Positions 23,248 through 37,100 of a DNA stretch of 64,000 nucleotides are shown piece after piece. Below the pieces are notes generated by a model. The model was not told where the DNA came from. It did no database searches and was given only the letters and a program-made list of their open reading frames with translations. Made by a program: the position numbers and the translations under genes. Every line of letters starts with the position of its first letter. The stretch's first letter is position 1. Source of the stretch: Arion vulgaris (Eukaryota; Mollusca; Gastropoda; Stylommatophora; Arionidae); NCBI GenBank assembly GCA_020796225.1, contig CM036753.1, positions 84,549,941-84,613,940 of the forward strand, read 5' to 3'.

Positions 23248-23495
23248 CAGTGAGTCTCTGTGGCTAAGTGGTTAAACCCTTGCATTGTGAGTCGAAGGTT
23301 GTGGGTTCGAATCCAGATGAGTGCATTTTTTTCCAGAGACCCTAGGATTGTTGCCGGAGCTACGGAGTTCGTGCTTTGTGCAATACGCTCGGCCAGTGGC
23401 TTGCCATTTCTGCGGAGAGTGACCGAGCTATATAAGGTAAAACCCGTAACAATGAAATCCTCCTGCTTTAAAGAGCCTAAGACCAAGCACATTTG
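23248..23495 (+). mobile_element. tRNA-derived SINE, type C
   Basis: A-box-like TGGCTAAGTGGTTAAACC and B box GGTTGTGGGTTCGAATCC are correctly spaced, followed by the body CTAGGATTGTTGCCGGAGCT and CATTTCTGCGGAGAGTGACC. The tRNA head and conserved body identify a SINE rather than a tRNA gene. Confidence 0.85.
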
Positions 23496-23997
23496 AAGAT
23501 AAGACAGACGAGACGAACGATGAATAGTGATTAGATTATTTTGTATTTACTTCCTACCGTTAGCGCAGAGACGTAAATTCGATATGGAGGCTTTGTCGTA
23601 ATGAATTAGCATTTTTTTTCTCAAGACCAATCTTTAAGTTGCAGTGATTATAATAAATATTTAATAAGCATAAAAACCACAAAAAATGCAAAAATGCTTT
23701 GAGTGAAGAATTAATATACAAAAAAAGTGAAATTGATATCTTTATTAACATGAACCATTGAATGTCAGAAAACGAAGTTTCAAAAGAAAACAAAGAGTTT
23801 GATAACTTCATTTTTTTAAATTCACTTTTGAAATGAATTCCAAATATACTGTCTTCTTGTGCGTGCGTCTTCTTCAATAATCTAGCAGCTCGTGTGTCCT
23901 TGCCCTTCGGCCCATTGCTATCTAGTGGTATCTGCATGTGTTTGTAAGTTGTTCTTTTGTTCCTTATAATGTGTTCCATTTATATGGTACAGGGGGA

Positions 23998-24260
23998 GGT
24001 TGGTGTCTCAATGGCGAAGTGGTTAAGTTGGTTGCCTGTCGTACTGAAGGTTGTAGGCTCAAATTCAAACCGAGACACATATGCAATTTTTTCATGAGAT
24101 CCCTAGGATTATTGCCGGAACTACGGAGTTCATGCTTTGTGCAAAGCTCTCAGCAGATTGCATGCCATCTCTGCCGACAGGGACGGAGCGCTATGGGGAA
24201 ACCCGGTGCAATGAAGTCAATCCTACACCTTTGGAGGAAGAAGGGTCTTCCTGACATCTA
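23998..24260 (+). mobile_element. tRNA-derived SINE, type C
   Basis: Head TCAATGGCGAAGTGGTTAAG and GGTTGTAGGCTCAAATTC; body CTAGGATTATTGCCGGAACT. It lies within 500 bp of another copy in the same orientation. Confidence 0.82.
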
Positions 24261-24659
24261 GCGCTTGCCACATGAAGACGTGGTGGTGAGCGGTTTAATT
24301 GATGATTTACACACAGCTGAAATTCTGTAGTATGTTGTGATGGAATTCTGCTTGTGTGATGCAAGGTTGTGGCATATCTTGTAAGGAGGTGGCAGACCGA
24401 CTGGCTAAGACAAGTTATGAAGATGTGCAACCGGATGTACTTATTATTTATCTTTCATAAGAAACGGATGAACAAATAAATAAATCAGAAGATCACCATT
24501 ACCACCACAAAATGGCAGCCAAACTGTGAACGGATTAGGACAACCTATAATTCTGCCTATCAGAACAGAACACATTCAACTCCGCAGGCATATTTATACA
24601 CAATTTAATATTGACAATTCAGTTATGTGTCATCCCAGATTGTAGAGTATACACTTAGA

Positions 24660-24735
24660 GACTGTTGTTGTATATACCTATTGGTCTGCCCGGAGTGCAA
24701 CGATGTCAGTTTAGTAACCAATAACCAATAACACT
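24660..24735 (+). pseudogene. LINE 3' end remnant, AGTAACCAATAA family
   Basis: Short match to the 3' end of the RNase H LINE, with GTCTGCCCGGAGTGCAACGA and AGTTTAGTAACCAATAACC. Confidence 0.5.
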
Positions 24736-24783
24736 TAGAGACTGTGCTCAATGTGTTATACTGTACTCGGTTGTATGAATTGC

Positions 24784-25055
24784 TTCTTCTTCGTATTCTT
24801 CTACGATCTCCATCTCTTGTTAAACCACCCTTTACGAATTTTATGTGATCTGAGCCTGAGCGATTGTACGTTGTGCCAGTTATGCGCCTACAAGTAGGCC
24901 AGAACATCCGATTTCTGCGGGGCTTTTTATTTACTAGGGTAACTTCCCTATGCCCCTAACTCAGTCACCTCTTACAACATGCCTCGTAAATCGCAGTGTT
25001 ACTATTCTTTGCTCCTTGGAGCCCCAACAACACACTGGCAAGGCTATGAATTCAA
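24784..25055 (-). mobile_element. SINE, type A
   Basis: Read on the minus strand it has TTTACGAGGCATGTTGTAAG, AGTAAATAAAAAG, GCGCATAACTGGCACAACGT, GGCTCAGATCACATA and a GAAGAAG tail. Confidence 0.75.
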
Positions 25056-25059
25056 GCGT

Positions 25060-25850
25060 AGTCATGTCACCTAATATGGCATCGTAGTGTACTTCGTCAT
25101 TCAGGCGAGTTTTACTCCGTCTTCATAGTAACTAGTAATTTAGATCACCAAGTAAAGGACCAAGGTCTGTAGTCCAACCGTGTGACGTGTGCATACCAAA
25201 CTGACATCGAATCCCGACGTTTTTACGGATGAATAGACAATAGACATTAACATGAAATCAAGTAAGATTACATTCCGTTTTGAATTCACTGAACGTGTAT
25301 CATGTGTTTTGTTTATGCTACTCTTATGTTTTTGTAAAACTCTACTTTCCTTGCCTTCATTATTTAATTCTAAATAATATTCAATAGATTTACATGCCGA
25401 ATACATTCTAAAATGTTGTTGGTTTTTAAATATAATGCTGATGTCAATTAGATGTTTTTTTTTAAATATTTCTTTTCTATCTGGCGTAACACAGTGACAG
25501 TGAGAAGGATGTGATCACTAACATACTGTGTTCAGTTATCTGTATCGTCGTTTCCTAAGTCATCTGGCTAAAAGTGGGTGCTCACTTTTCTGAGCTAGGG
25601 TAATATTTTGAATAGTTGCAAGAGCTACTCTGCAAGTGTTCTGTCGTCGACACTTTCAGCTCACTAAAAGTTTAAAAAATAGTATTTAGCACCTGAGTGT
25701 AGGGACATTGATTCTAACCAGTTATTTTTAATTTTCTTTCCAAACATCTGTTTGAAGCATTTACGAAATAACAAATTATAACCCAGTAAACTCAAAAAAA
25801 CCAAAAAAACAAAACCAACAGTAGAGTACAGATACAGCATATACTGTGAG
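25060..25850. other. 3' flank of the homeobox gene
   Basis: AT-rich, no gene or repeat recognised. It should contain the homeobox gene's 3' UTR; I could not place a polyadenylation site with confidence. Confidence 0.4.
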
Positions 25851-25856
25851 GTTGAG

Positions 25857-26026
25857 TCAGGTCTTGATGGTCTCATGATGCTCCTGTGCCTTCAGACGAA
25901 GAGCTACAATGCTGCTCACCCGAGAATCTCCAGAGTACATAGATTCAGGCAGTTGGAACTGACTATTGTGACTGTTTATCTTCATGGGAGAATTCTCTAC
26001 ACGGCCTACCCTGCTCTGGCCGTGAT
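25857..26026 (-). CDS. Homeobox gene terminal exon with OAR motif
   Basis: Acceptor CATATAG; reads [18 protein letters not shown], later [19 protein letters not shown] and TGA at 25859-25857. The OAR motif is a conserved C-terminal feature of Arx, Alx, Otp, Rax and related paired-like proteins. Confidence 0.93.
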
Positions 26027-29000
26027 CTATATGTATTGAAGAAAAAAAACAGAAAAATAAGAAATAAATTAAGAACTACTCAAATTATATATTTGTTATA
26101 AAAATGTTACCAAACATCAAGTTGACATTCAATAAATATAAATGATTTTTCTCAATGCAGACATTAAAGAAAAGATTAGTTTTGTTTTTAAAAAAAAATT
26201 GTGTCGAAAACAAGTGTTAACTTTGTTCACCCTGTCGGTGTATGCACAAATTAATCGCTAGTTTTTATAGTTTGAAAAATATTTTTTGTAAAATCACATA
26301 ATTTTTTAGATAATTGTGCTGTTATATTAAGCAACATTTGATAAATTACATTACTCACTCAGCGACTACTTATAGTTATTGTGTTAATTTCAATTTTCAA
26401 ATACATTACACGATATATATTAACAAGAAGATGAAATAGTTGAGCAAGGATAGTCTTGATATAGAACTTGCAAAGAAAAATAAGTGGAGTAAGACCGATA
26501 TAAACACGCAGAGAATGGAGCTGGAAATGGATATTAGTGTGATAGAGAAGACATGAAAAGGCATGGAAAAAATATATCAGGCTAGAAATAAATGGTGAAT
26601 GTTTGCTAAGGGCATGAGCTACTCAGGAAAATGTAAATGTAAAATTTATTGTGAAGTTGTTTTCTAAAAATGACGTGGATCAAACACATAAGTATGCTCA
26701 GAAATTTTACCGATACAGCTGGCGCCGAACATATTTTCATCCATGTTATCCTGAAAACGATGTCCGCTCTTGGTGGGAAAATATGAAGTCAAAGAAGAAG
26801 ACGACACGGAGGAACTGAGTGAAGGAGTCCAGTCTACACTTAGATTTCCATGAAAATAAAACCCTGGCATTGAAACGCTGCTAATTGAGGCCATTTTGCA
26901 GGATCCACTAGATGTCGATGATGGCAGCTGCGCAGTAGATTTTGTCTTTGATGCTGGTAGCACCGACACTGAAATATAGAATAATAACTAATCCACATGA
27001 CATGTTTCACAACATCTCAACTGTCGAACTAAACAAACAAGCTGGAGAAAAAATAATATGTGCTAACGTTTCAGACTCGCAAGTGTAAATACATATTAAG
27101 TAGTAGTTTTCTTATGTCCTCGTTTCCAGCATATTTTGACGGATTGCATCTCATTTTGCAGATAAATAACAGTACTGTTATATCAAGTTAGACTGGTTTA
27201 CTTCTATGACATCTTAATGTAAATATATATTCCGCTCGTGTGGTGCCGGAGCCTACAAGGAAAGCAAAGTTTAGTAGCCCTGCGTAACCTACAAGTCATG
27301 TCGTAAGAGGCGACCTAGGGAAGCTACCTAGTAAATAAAAAGCGACGCAGAAATAGGATGTGCTGGCCTACTTGTAGTCGCATAACTGGTACAACATACA
27401 ATCGCTTTTAGGCTCAGATCACATATAGATCCCACGAGTGGTTATCAAGTGGAGCGTTCGAAGAAGAAGATATATATAAATTCCTATTGTACAGAGGATC
27501 TGCAAATAATTTCTTCAGACGCTCTGTCCTGGATTCGCTCAATCACTTATATGGAATTAGAGCCCGATATTTATCGCTTTCCAGTACAGTTCGTTTCAGG
27601 GTTCCCTATGGCATCCTTTCTATCTTGAGCCCTGTGCTTTCTAATTCAATGCCTGCTTTGTTATCATTTGATCATTTTTTCTTAAGATATGCTCAATATA
27701 TCTCCATTTTTTCTTTCTTATAACAGTTGTTACTAGTGGCTTACCAGACATTTCTCGAATTTTATCACTTCTTCTGAATTCGTCCCATTTTATGTTCATT
27801 ATTTTTCGCAGACATTTATTTTCAAATTCATTCAACTTACTGTCAATATCTTTCCAATCCAAACAATGGCGGAGATAAAATACAAGTTTCTATTAATAAA
27901 TTTCAATTAAATAAGCCAGCAAAAACTGTATTCTATAAATAGTTATTATTTACTAGGGTAGCTTTCCTAGTCCTCTACCTCAGTCGCCTCTTACGTTATT
28001 CCTTGTAGGTCACAGTGTGACTATTCTGTGCTCCCTTGAGAGCACCTACAACACACGGGCGATATTCTAGTTCAATTACTGTCTTTTTCTTTTTAGTGAT
28101 AAGTTACAGTTGAATTGTTTCGCAATATTTTATTGTAAGTTATACTTTTAATACCATTTAAGCAAGCTATGGGAACCTCGAGGAACTTCAACTGACATGC
28201 AGCTTCATAGAGGAAACCCATCTTATGGTTTAGACAACCATACGAAACCGAACGCAAAGGAGAAGAAGTAATACCCTTTAAGGTCCCCGATAGCGAAGTT
28301 GATAACACGCTGCACTAGTTAGAACGTGCCAGGGAAGTTCCATGGTTCCAGGAAAGCTTGGGCCAAAAACATTCGTTGTGCACACTGTTCTCTCTAGGAC
28401 TACATGAATCCCTAATCTTGTTCTTGGGGATTTATATTACAAATACCCAAGGAGTCGAGGTAATTCTCGCTTGAATGTCAAGGGACACTGATAAGGAAAG
28501 AAACCTTCGGCTAAAATCAAACAGAGGCGTCATATTAAGCGCAATGACTAAGTCTGCATAAATATCGGGTGACGAAAAACAATATCATTCAAACTCCTTA
28601 AAATTACTTTTTGAATCTAGTTTAAACCTTCTGCTCATTTGGCATTTTTTTGCAGACGATTTGAAGATATGTTTCTTTCTTCTTCTTCTTCTTCTTCTTT
28701 TTCTTTGCATAGAATAACCACATGTAAACTGCTCTTTTGTGATTTTGCAATCTGTGTTATTGAACGTATTTATATTATATTATATTTTATATCTGTGCGT
28801 TTCGACCCAGAAATAGTTTAGTACAATATTTACATTCAGAACAGAGGAATTTGACAGAGGTTTTGAAAGTAACGAAATATTATCAAAATTTATATTTTTC
28901 ATAACAATATCGATTTTTCAGTTATTAAAAAGTATATATGTTCTAAATGTGCTACGTTTTTATGGCGATTCTCCTTTTATTTCGGCGGAGCAGACAATTC

Positions 29001-32000
29001 TGTGAATTGTGCAATAAAATTCAACACCACCTGCGATCCTGTTCTGGCAAAAACAGTCTCATCCACCAAGTTGCAGTTTGCTAACTAGAGAAGCTATCAA
29101 AGAAGAAAGCTACCCATGTGCTATGGTAGACGAAGGTATTCACAATGTTTCTGTGTGACCCTCAAAGATAAAAGTGGTCACTGGATACATGTCTGTTGTT
29201 TCTGGATTGAGATTTATTCGCATACCAGATGAACATCTCCAAGCAACAGAATCCAATCACGGTAAACTGGACTGTCGAAGTATCGTGTCCATGTCCCCTG
29301 ATTGACTGGTCCTGTTAGTGTGTCTGATTGCGGCGAGTCTTTTTCGACTTATGTCACAAACAACTGTTGGTATGATCCTTAGCCGGAACACTTTCTCCAG
29401 AGATACATATTCAGAATCAGAAACGTCGAGACTTTAGCTACAAACAGAACCACAAGTGTTGGCGCCGTAGACAGTGTTGAGACTATTACAGGATAGAGAG
29501 AGCGAATCCTAACAACACCCATAATAAAATTGGGTGTGCTCTCTGAACAACGCAACATATCGCAACTTGCCGTTGTAATCTACAACACAACATACTTTCA
29601 ATCGCTGGATAAAATAACAAAATCATAAAAAGTAGTTTTTCTAGAGCAAACGCAGAAGATAAAACTATTAACGGACACTGCCTTTACTAATTTAGAAAAA
29701 TAAATACAAGCCTGCCATGACTTTAGAAACAAAACAAAACATTTTTATTAGCGAGGTAAAAATAATTAATTAAATTATATAATTGAAAAAGACAGGCCAT
29801 GATAAGTAAAATATTGTATATCTAATGGAACAAATAACAAGATTGATGATATATCTCAAGTAAGTATCTTAATCTGAAAGGTTAATAAAATAGAAGTGAT
29901 GGCATTGTAGTAATTGATTTTACCAACAAATAATACAATGAAACACAGTTAGTAGCAATAAGGGAAGCAACAACTACAACAAAAGCAACAACCTTTTGCT
30001 CACCATGACCAGAAACATTATTGATTACTGTATCTTTGTGATCTTCCTTCTGCTGTTTCCTCCATTTTGCACGCCTATTTTGAAACCACACCTGAAGGGA
30101 TTACAGAAATAACAGAAAAAAATCTTCTTCTTCTTCTTTGCGTTCATTCTCTACAACCAATTTTAATTACTCTTAGGGATATGTTTGATCTTTGCCAAGA
30201 ATGTGGATACGTTGCACATTGGTTTGGTAGGCCCCTAAACGCATAGACTGCTACACGTTTAGGCCACGCGCATCCGATTTCAACCAAACCTCATTAGCCG
30301 TCTCTTACGACATGCGTGGCAGGTAACAGTTTAGGCCCGGTAACTACTAGGGCGACAGAAGCAAATAATTCAGATATATTCTCTGTATTTGATAAATATT
30401 TGACTGATGCTACAAATGAGAGTGAGAAAACTGAAGTATTTTGGACATATAAAGGGACCCAAAGGGATGGATAAAACCATTAAGGAAGTAGGCCTCCGGA
30501 TTAATAGGAGAAGAGGAAGACCATGGACAAGATGGATTCATGATATACCTGATGATTTGAGCATGATTTGGGCTACTGAGAGGGGATATCTGGTCTGTGA
30601 GAGAAAGAAATTCCGAAGTACTGTAGTTGCAAGGTTCTGCTTCGGAGAAGCGATTTGATGATAAATAATACAATGTAACCAATAGTAAACTTCAATTACT
30701 TTGTGTAAGCTTACACACTTTAACAATATGAAACCGTGGTTTGTTTTGTATATCAGTATTATTGTTTGTGTGATCTGCTTATTTCCACTTCTCTACACTA
30801 GCTCATTCAATATCTAACGTCTAAGAAACCATAGATATGGGTTTGCAAATTACAAGAATCACTACATGGAAACTATAATATTATTGAAAGTTAGGAACAT
30901 GGAAGCACTTGGTGCTTAGCTATTGATTATATTATCTTCTTTGCAGAAGTTGTTATGTAAAACGTCACTGAGCTCTGGTGAGATATTTTATTTCAGACAG
31001 TGACATATCTATATGTACTAACATTATAAATATCAAATTATATCCAACAATGTTTTGACTAGGACAACATTTGTTGTCTGGACTAGAGTCAATCCTAAAA
31101 TGAATTGATTATGATATGGCAGGAACAGAGACAAAAATATTCATAACTAATAATGCTGTAAACTATAGGGAAAAGAAAACACATCATAATTAAGTATTAT
31201 AATGAATATGAAGTGATAATTGGTTATGTTAGTTACCTGAACACGAGCCTCAGTCAACCCGATCTTGAGCGCAAGCTCTTCGCGGAAGAACACATCAGGA
31301 TAGTGTGTTCGTTGGAAAGCGTGTTCCAATTCTTCCAACTGTGAGCTATTGAATGTAGTTCGATAGCGTCGTTGTTTCCGGCGACCAGCATTTCCTGTTA
31401 AGAAGGATTATGGAACATTTGAAGAAGTTGAATTATTAAAGAAAATATTTCTAGTGATTATCTGTTAAAAAAGAACGTCACAGTTTAGTGACATTTAGAT
31501 ACATGTCGCAGTCTAGTCACATTTAGACACACATTTGTTCTTCTTCTTCAGCAATCTCTGGTCATGCGTTTAGTTTACTGTGGAGCACAACCTGGGCAGT
31601 CAGCTTTATGTCTATAAGGTTTCCACAAAGCTTAGTTTTCAGGTCGACTTTGTGTGGCCACATGTTGCTTCTCAGCTCACCCAAGAGAGGACAGTCTTAC
31701 AGAACATGCTCTGGTGTTTGTTCCATCTGCTGACACTGGCAGAAAGTTGTTTGACTTATTCCAAGTCTATGTAAGTGTCTGTTGTTTTCATGAAGAAGTT
31801 CTAGAAAAACTAGTAAGGAAGAAAGAATTACTAAAGGAAACAAATCTAACAAATAAGAATATTTTAAACACATACAGAGACATGACATATGGATCAAAAC
31901 CTTATTGGATGGGGAAGCTTTCTCTTCTTCTTCTTCTTCTTCTTCTTCGTTCGCTGTTGTTCAATGTCTACACAATGAGTCCGGTTCTATTGATGTATGT

Positions 32001-33669
32001 TCTTGTGTTTGTTAGTTCATCAAGGCTTCCAAACAGCTTGGCATGGATGTTTGTTTTTGTTGGCAAATATTCTTGCCGCAGTTGATTCATCAGGTGATAA
32101 TCTTGCAGGAGGTGTTCGGCTGTCTGTCCACATGTACATATGGGTGATGGAACCAGTTTTAGTATATGTAAGGGACTGTTTAGTCTATTGTTTAGTCTAG
32201 TTCTGAAACTAACACAAGTCTTGCTTTATCTAGATAGTGATAAACATATCATTGTTGGTTTTCTTTTCTAATGGTGTTGGTTTTCTTTTCTAATGGCATT
32301 GGTGTTGGTTTTCTTTTCTAATGGCATTGGTGTTGGTTTTCTTTTCTGATGGCATTCGTTTTCTTTTCTAATGGCATTGGTGTTGGTTTTCTTTTCTAAT
32401 GGCATTCGTTTTCTTTTCTAATGGCATTGATGTTGGTTTTCTTTTCTAATGGCATTCGTTTTCTTTTCTAATGGCATTGATGTTGGTTTTCTTTTCTAAT
32501 GGCATTGATGTTGGTTTTCTTTTCTAATGGCATTGATGTTGGTTTCTTTCTAATGGCATTGATGTTGGTTTTCTTTTCTAATGTCACTGGTGTTGGTTTT
32601 CTTTTCTAATGGCATTGATGTTGGTTTTCTTTTCTAATGGCATTGATGTTGGTTTTCTTTTCTAATCTCATTCGTTTTCTTTTCTAATGGCATTGATGTT
32701 GGTTTTCTTTTTGATGGAAATATATTATTTGAAATGTTTCCGTGTTGCTTCCTCCTTTGCCAGTTTGTCTACTATCGCGTTTCATGGTATGCTACATTGG
32801 GATCGAGATAGAAGTAGGATGGAAACATCACGAGACGGATAAATTGCAACTATTGGAGTGTAACAGAAAGGCAAGAGACAAGGGATGTTGGAGGTCCATT
32901 TTTGCCAACCTTCGATGCTCAGAAGACACATGATGATGATGATATAATAGCATTAGTTAGTTCCGACGTTTCCACTTTGATCAATCAGACGTAACACCAC
33001 CATACAGTATAATTCAGTAGTCATCATCAGGTGCCGTACCGGCTGGCGTACGTGATCATGGATCTCCACAAATCTCTGTCTCTGGTGTTTGCTATTGACG
33101 CTCTTCCGTGCCATGAAGTCAGGCTATCCAAAGGTTTCCTAAAAACCACTAACTCAGTAGTAAGTAAAAAGTAAAAGTAAAGGAACCCTTTCATACCTCG
33201 TGGTATATAGGTCAATACAGTGTTAGGCCTGTATTTTTCATTGACCGTCGGCACACAATGGGTGATGTGGTCAGCATCACGCCGGCCGCCTTTACTTTCC
33301 CAGAGCATGTCTGGTACCCAGTTGAGGCTGGGTCGACCTGAAGCCGTCGTGGTTGGGAAAAATTCCACGCGCATTGCGGGAGCTGAACCCAGACCACCAG
33401 CCTTGCTGAGCGAGTTCACTAACAACTACGCTACAGCGGCTCTCAACTCAGTAGTAGGGGCTCTATAAAGTTTGGTTTCATGATAAAACATCTGATATCA
33501 ACAACCCACTAGGGAAAGCTGCTCCTAGTAAATCAAAAGCTGGCTGAAACCGGGTGGGCGGGCCTAGTCACCATGGGCACAAAATCGTTCAACGTAAATC
33601 AAGCGTTCTTGTCAAAGGACCAATTATATATCACAAAAGAATGATAAAATTGGCCGTGAAGAATGATCG

Positions 33670-33709
<40 letters not shown>

Positions 33710-33996
33710 ACAACCCACCTGTTCCAATATGTGTCTTACTAGATACTATTACTTCACGTTATTGGGAATTAGGCTTAACTGATTCCGTACCAAGCGACAC
33801 TCAAGTGTCAATATATCTTATCGTGTGGACCACGCGTCACTCAAAAGACGTTTACATCATTACAATAATAATAATAATAATATAAATCGATAACATAACA
33901 TACTTTGTTACAGGAACTTCACTGAAAGAAAGCTGAACTGAAATACTAATATTAGCTGTTGATAAGTTGCAGCCACTATATTCCATTGAGAACTGA

Positions 33997-34078
<82 letters not shown>

Positions 34079-34083
34079 AATAA

Positions 34084-34114
<31 letters not shown>

Positions 34115-37100
34115 CAATTAATACAGTCAAAGTGTCAGTTGATCAGTTGAAGAAGGATTACACGTACGTTCTGAGTAAGTGAAACTTTGAAATCGTCATT
34201 CAAAGTATAATTTTCTATGACGTCATAGCACGTTTCGTGTAAAACAGATGATATAATAATTGTGTCCTTAACATAAGATGTATTCATTAATTTTAATGTT
34301 ATTAACGGGATGTCTAATTCATCGTTCCCTGACGTTGTTCCTTTGCTCACTGTCTGGAAACTATATAAGTAATCATGCGTTCATGTTACATTAAAATCAT
34401 AAAAATTGCGATGAAATGCCAGAATATTTATTTAAGTGTTCAACTTGAAAATGTGTTTCAACAACGTATAAATGTGGCACATATTTATGTGCAAACTCCT
34501 TCTAGGTGACATATGGCCTCACCTTGCCACAGAAGCAGAAAATGTAATTACAAGCACTCTTGTATCTCACGCACTAGACCGTGCAAAGAGAGAAAGAAGG
34601 AATATAACAAATAAAGTCCACCTCTTGGAGGGAAGCCAAAATATTTATCGAATTTCTCTCAATTTGTGTTGGAAATTCTCCATAGACATCACGCACAGAA
34701 ACATTCTTAATTAAGTTGCAAGCTACTTCTTCAAGTGATCGGCAAACAATCACAATCTCTACCCAATGAGACTGCAATAAATGTAATACTTCTTAATTAA
34801 GTTGCAGTTTTGTGTATTTACATCCGTTTAATTATGTTGACATTTAACGGTTACATTTGTTTTATTAAGTTAATATGTTACTGTGTACTTCTAGTTAATA
34901 AAGTTAGTTAAACGAGTTCTTGCAGATGCTCAAAACAAGAGCAACGATAACAATAATTAAACACAACAAGATTTTAAATTGCAATACTTTCAAAAGTTAT
35001 CTAAGTGCAAAGTGATTAAAATAGTCAAAGATTGGTACACCGTCATGGGAGGAACTTGAGGTGCAGTTTATTGATATTAAGAACGAAATCTAGTCTGAGA
35101 CATATCTATATCTAGTTATATGTCTAGTGGTGTAGCTAGACAATGATGCCATGCTGGTAGCCAAAGAAGAATATTGAACCAACAGAAAACTAGTGTCGTT
35201 AGTCGCCACACGCTGAGAGGCATACTGAGGAGATCGGAACACTTATGGACTAATTGGTTCGATGTGTTGTAATGATGATCCGACGACTAAACTAAACTAA
35301 ACACATCTATACCACACATTCATGATTAGTAATACAGATCTATGGTACCAACTCCATGATATCCGAACATCTACTGCAGTCATCATTCAATAACTCGTTC
35401 CAAACAGAACTTTCCATCCTAACAGTTCTTTGAAATCTATCTCTCTCATAGTCCAGCTGCCCCGCCTACACTGTCACCATGTTTAACGCGTTTATCACAT
35501 TAAATTCATATTCTCCGCGGTCTGAACTCTTCTTCTTTTTACTGGGATACCTCACTTCATAATCGTCATTTCCATCTCTTCATGTCTTTTTCATGTGTAC
35601 AAAATACTGAAATTTGCTGAATCTTATATTTACATCAGCCATTTGTCTTTCATTTTGAGCTCCTTCTGAATATATCTATTCCTTCTTTTCTCTGTCCATG
35701 ATATATGGAGAACTCGTATGTCACGTTTATATTGATAGGGCATATATGCCTTTCCACTACCTGATTAGATGCTATTCTCTCAGAAGTAACGGATAATAAT
35801 ATTAATCAGAAACTACCAATACCAACAAGACTACCAAACGACTTTTTTCTTCTTCTTCTTTGAACGCTCCATATCAACCACTTGTTAACCACTTTTTGTG
35901 AGTTTTATGTGATCTGAGCCTAAGAACGAATGTGCGTTGTGACTGTTATGCGCCTACAAGAAGGCCAGCACTTCCGATTGCTGTGACGCTCTTTATTTAC
36001 TAGGATAGCTTCCCTAGGCTCCAACCTCAGTCGCCTCTTACGACATGCCTTGTAGGTTGTAGTGTTATTATTCTTTGCTCCCCTTGTGAGCCCCGGCAAC
36101 ACACGGCCGACCAAACAACCAATAGATTAGAACAAGTTTGCGTTTCACGCATGAGAACAGAACACATTCTATTCCACAACCACATGTATAATACAATTTC
36201 AAGATAGACAATACAGCCCTGCGCACATACACTTCAGACTGCATAACGCATACTTCAAGTTCACACCGAATACTATATAATCAGACAAACTCACTGACAC
36301 AATGAAACAACGATAGAAAGCAAACTACACTGACCGCACTGTGAATTGCAAAAGACAGTGAATTTTACACAAGAAACGACATTGCAGATACATTAAATAT
36401 TTCAAGAAAACGAAAGAAAGGGCGTGTTGTCTTCTTTCTAACTTTCTCCTGTCCGTTATTATCAACTTTTTCTTTGCATCCGTTTTTTTGGGTTTAATGT
36501 ATAAGTTGTGCATTGAAGTTTTTTGTATTGAGATCTTATACCTTTTATTTTTTCCCAGTGTTTCTAATCCTCACAGGAAAGTCTAGAACCATGCCAAACT
36601 GCGATCGATCTTGATTCACAAGCACGCATTCCCCAAACTCGGTCTGTGAGGTCTGGGGGTTACGCCTATGGCTTCACTGATTCTGTTTCAATCTTACCGT
36701 ATGGCTTCCTTTGTCAGCTTTTTGTGATTTCTCATATTATTTCCCCTGGCGTTGGCAAATTGTTTAAAGCTGAGCAAATTTTAATCAGAATTATTTAAGT
36801 GTGTGTATTTTAAATCAACACAAATAGAGCTCTTTCGTCTTGCACGCTCAGTCTTCTCGAAAGTACTCAAGAGCTTATACTTCAATCTTCTTGGCTGGTT
36901 AACCATGATATTACTAAAACCACGAAATGTATCTATGTTATACTTCAATCTTCGTGACTGGTTAACATTACCATGACATTACTTTCTTTCTTTCTTTCTC
37001 GAATCCTGTTTGCCTCACAGCGTCAGGTCAAGAAGAGATTTCTAAAACGGGCACTAGTATGCGCTTCGTAGATAGTCTCTTTCGTCGCCTCTGTTATCTC

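Noticed and set aside
23260..23330. Genuine tRNA gene
   Set aside because: A and B boxes are present but the body continues into a repeated SINE sequence and no acceptor stem closes.
34135..34350. Exon of the homeobox gene on the minus strand
   Set aside because: It has plausible splice edges and could join the homeodomain exon in phase, but the 39943-40152 exon joins more naturally (Ser/His-rich linker, GTGGGT donor), and this peptide shows no family feature.
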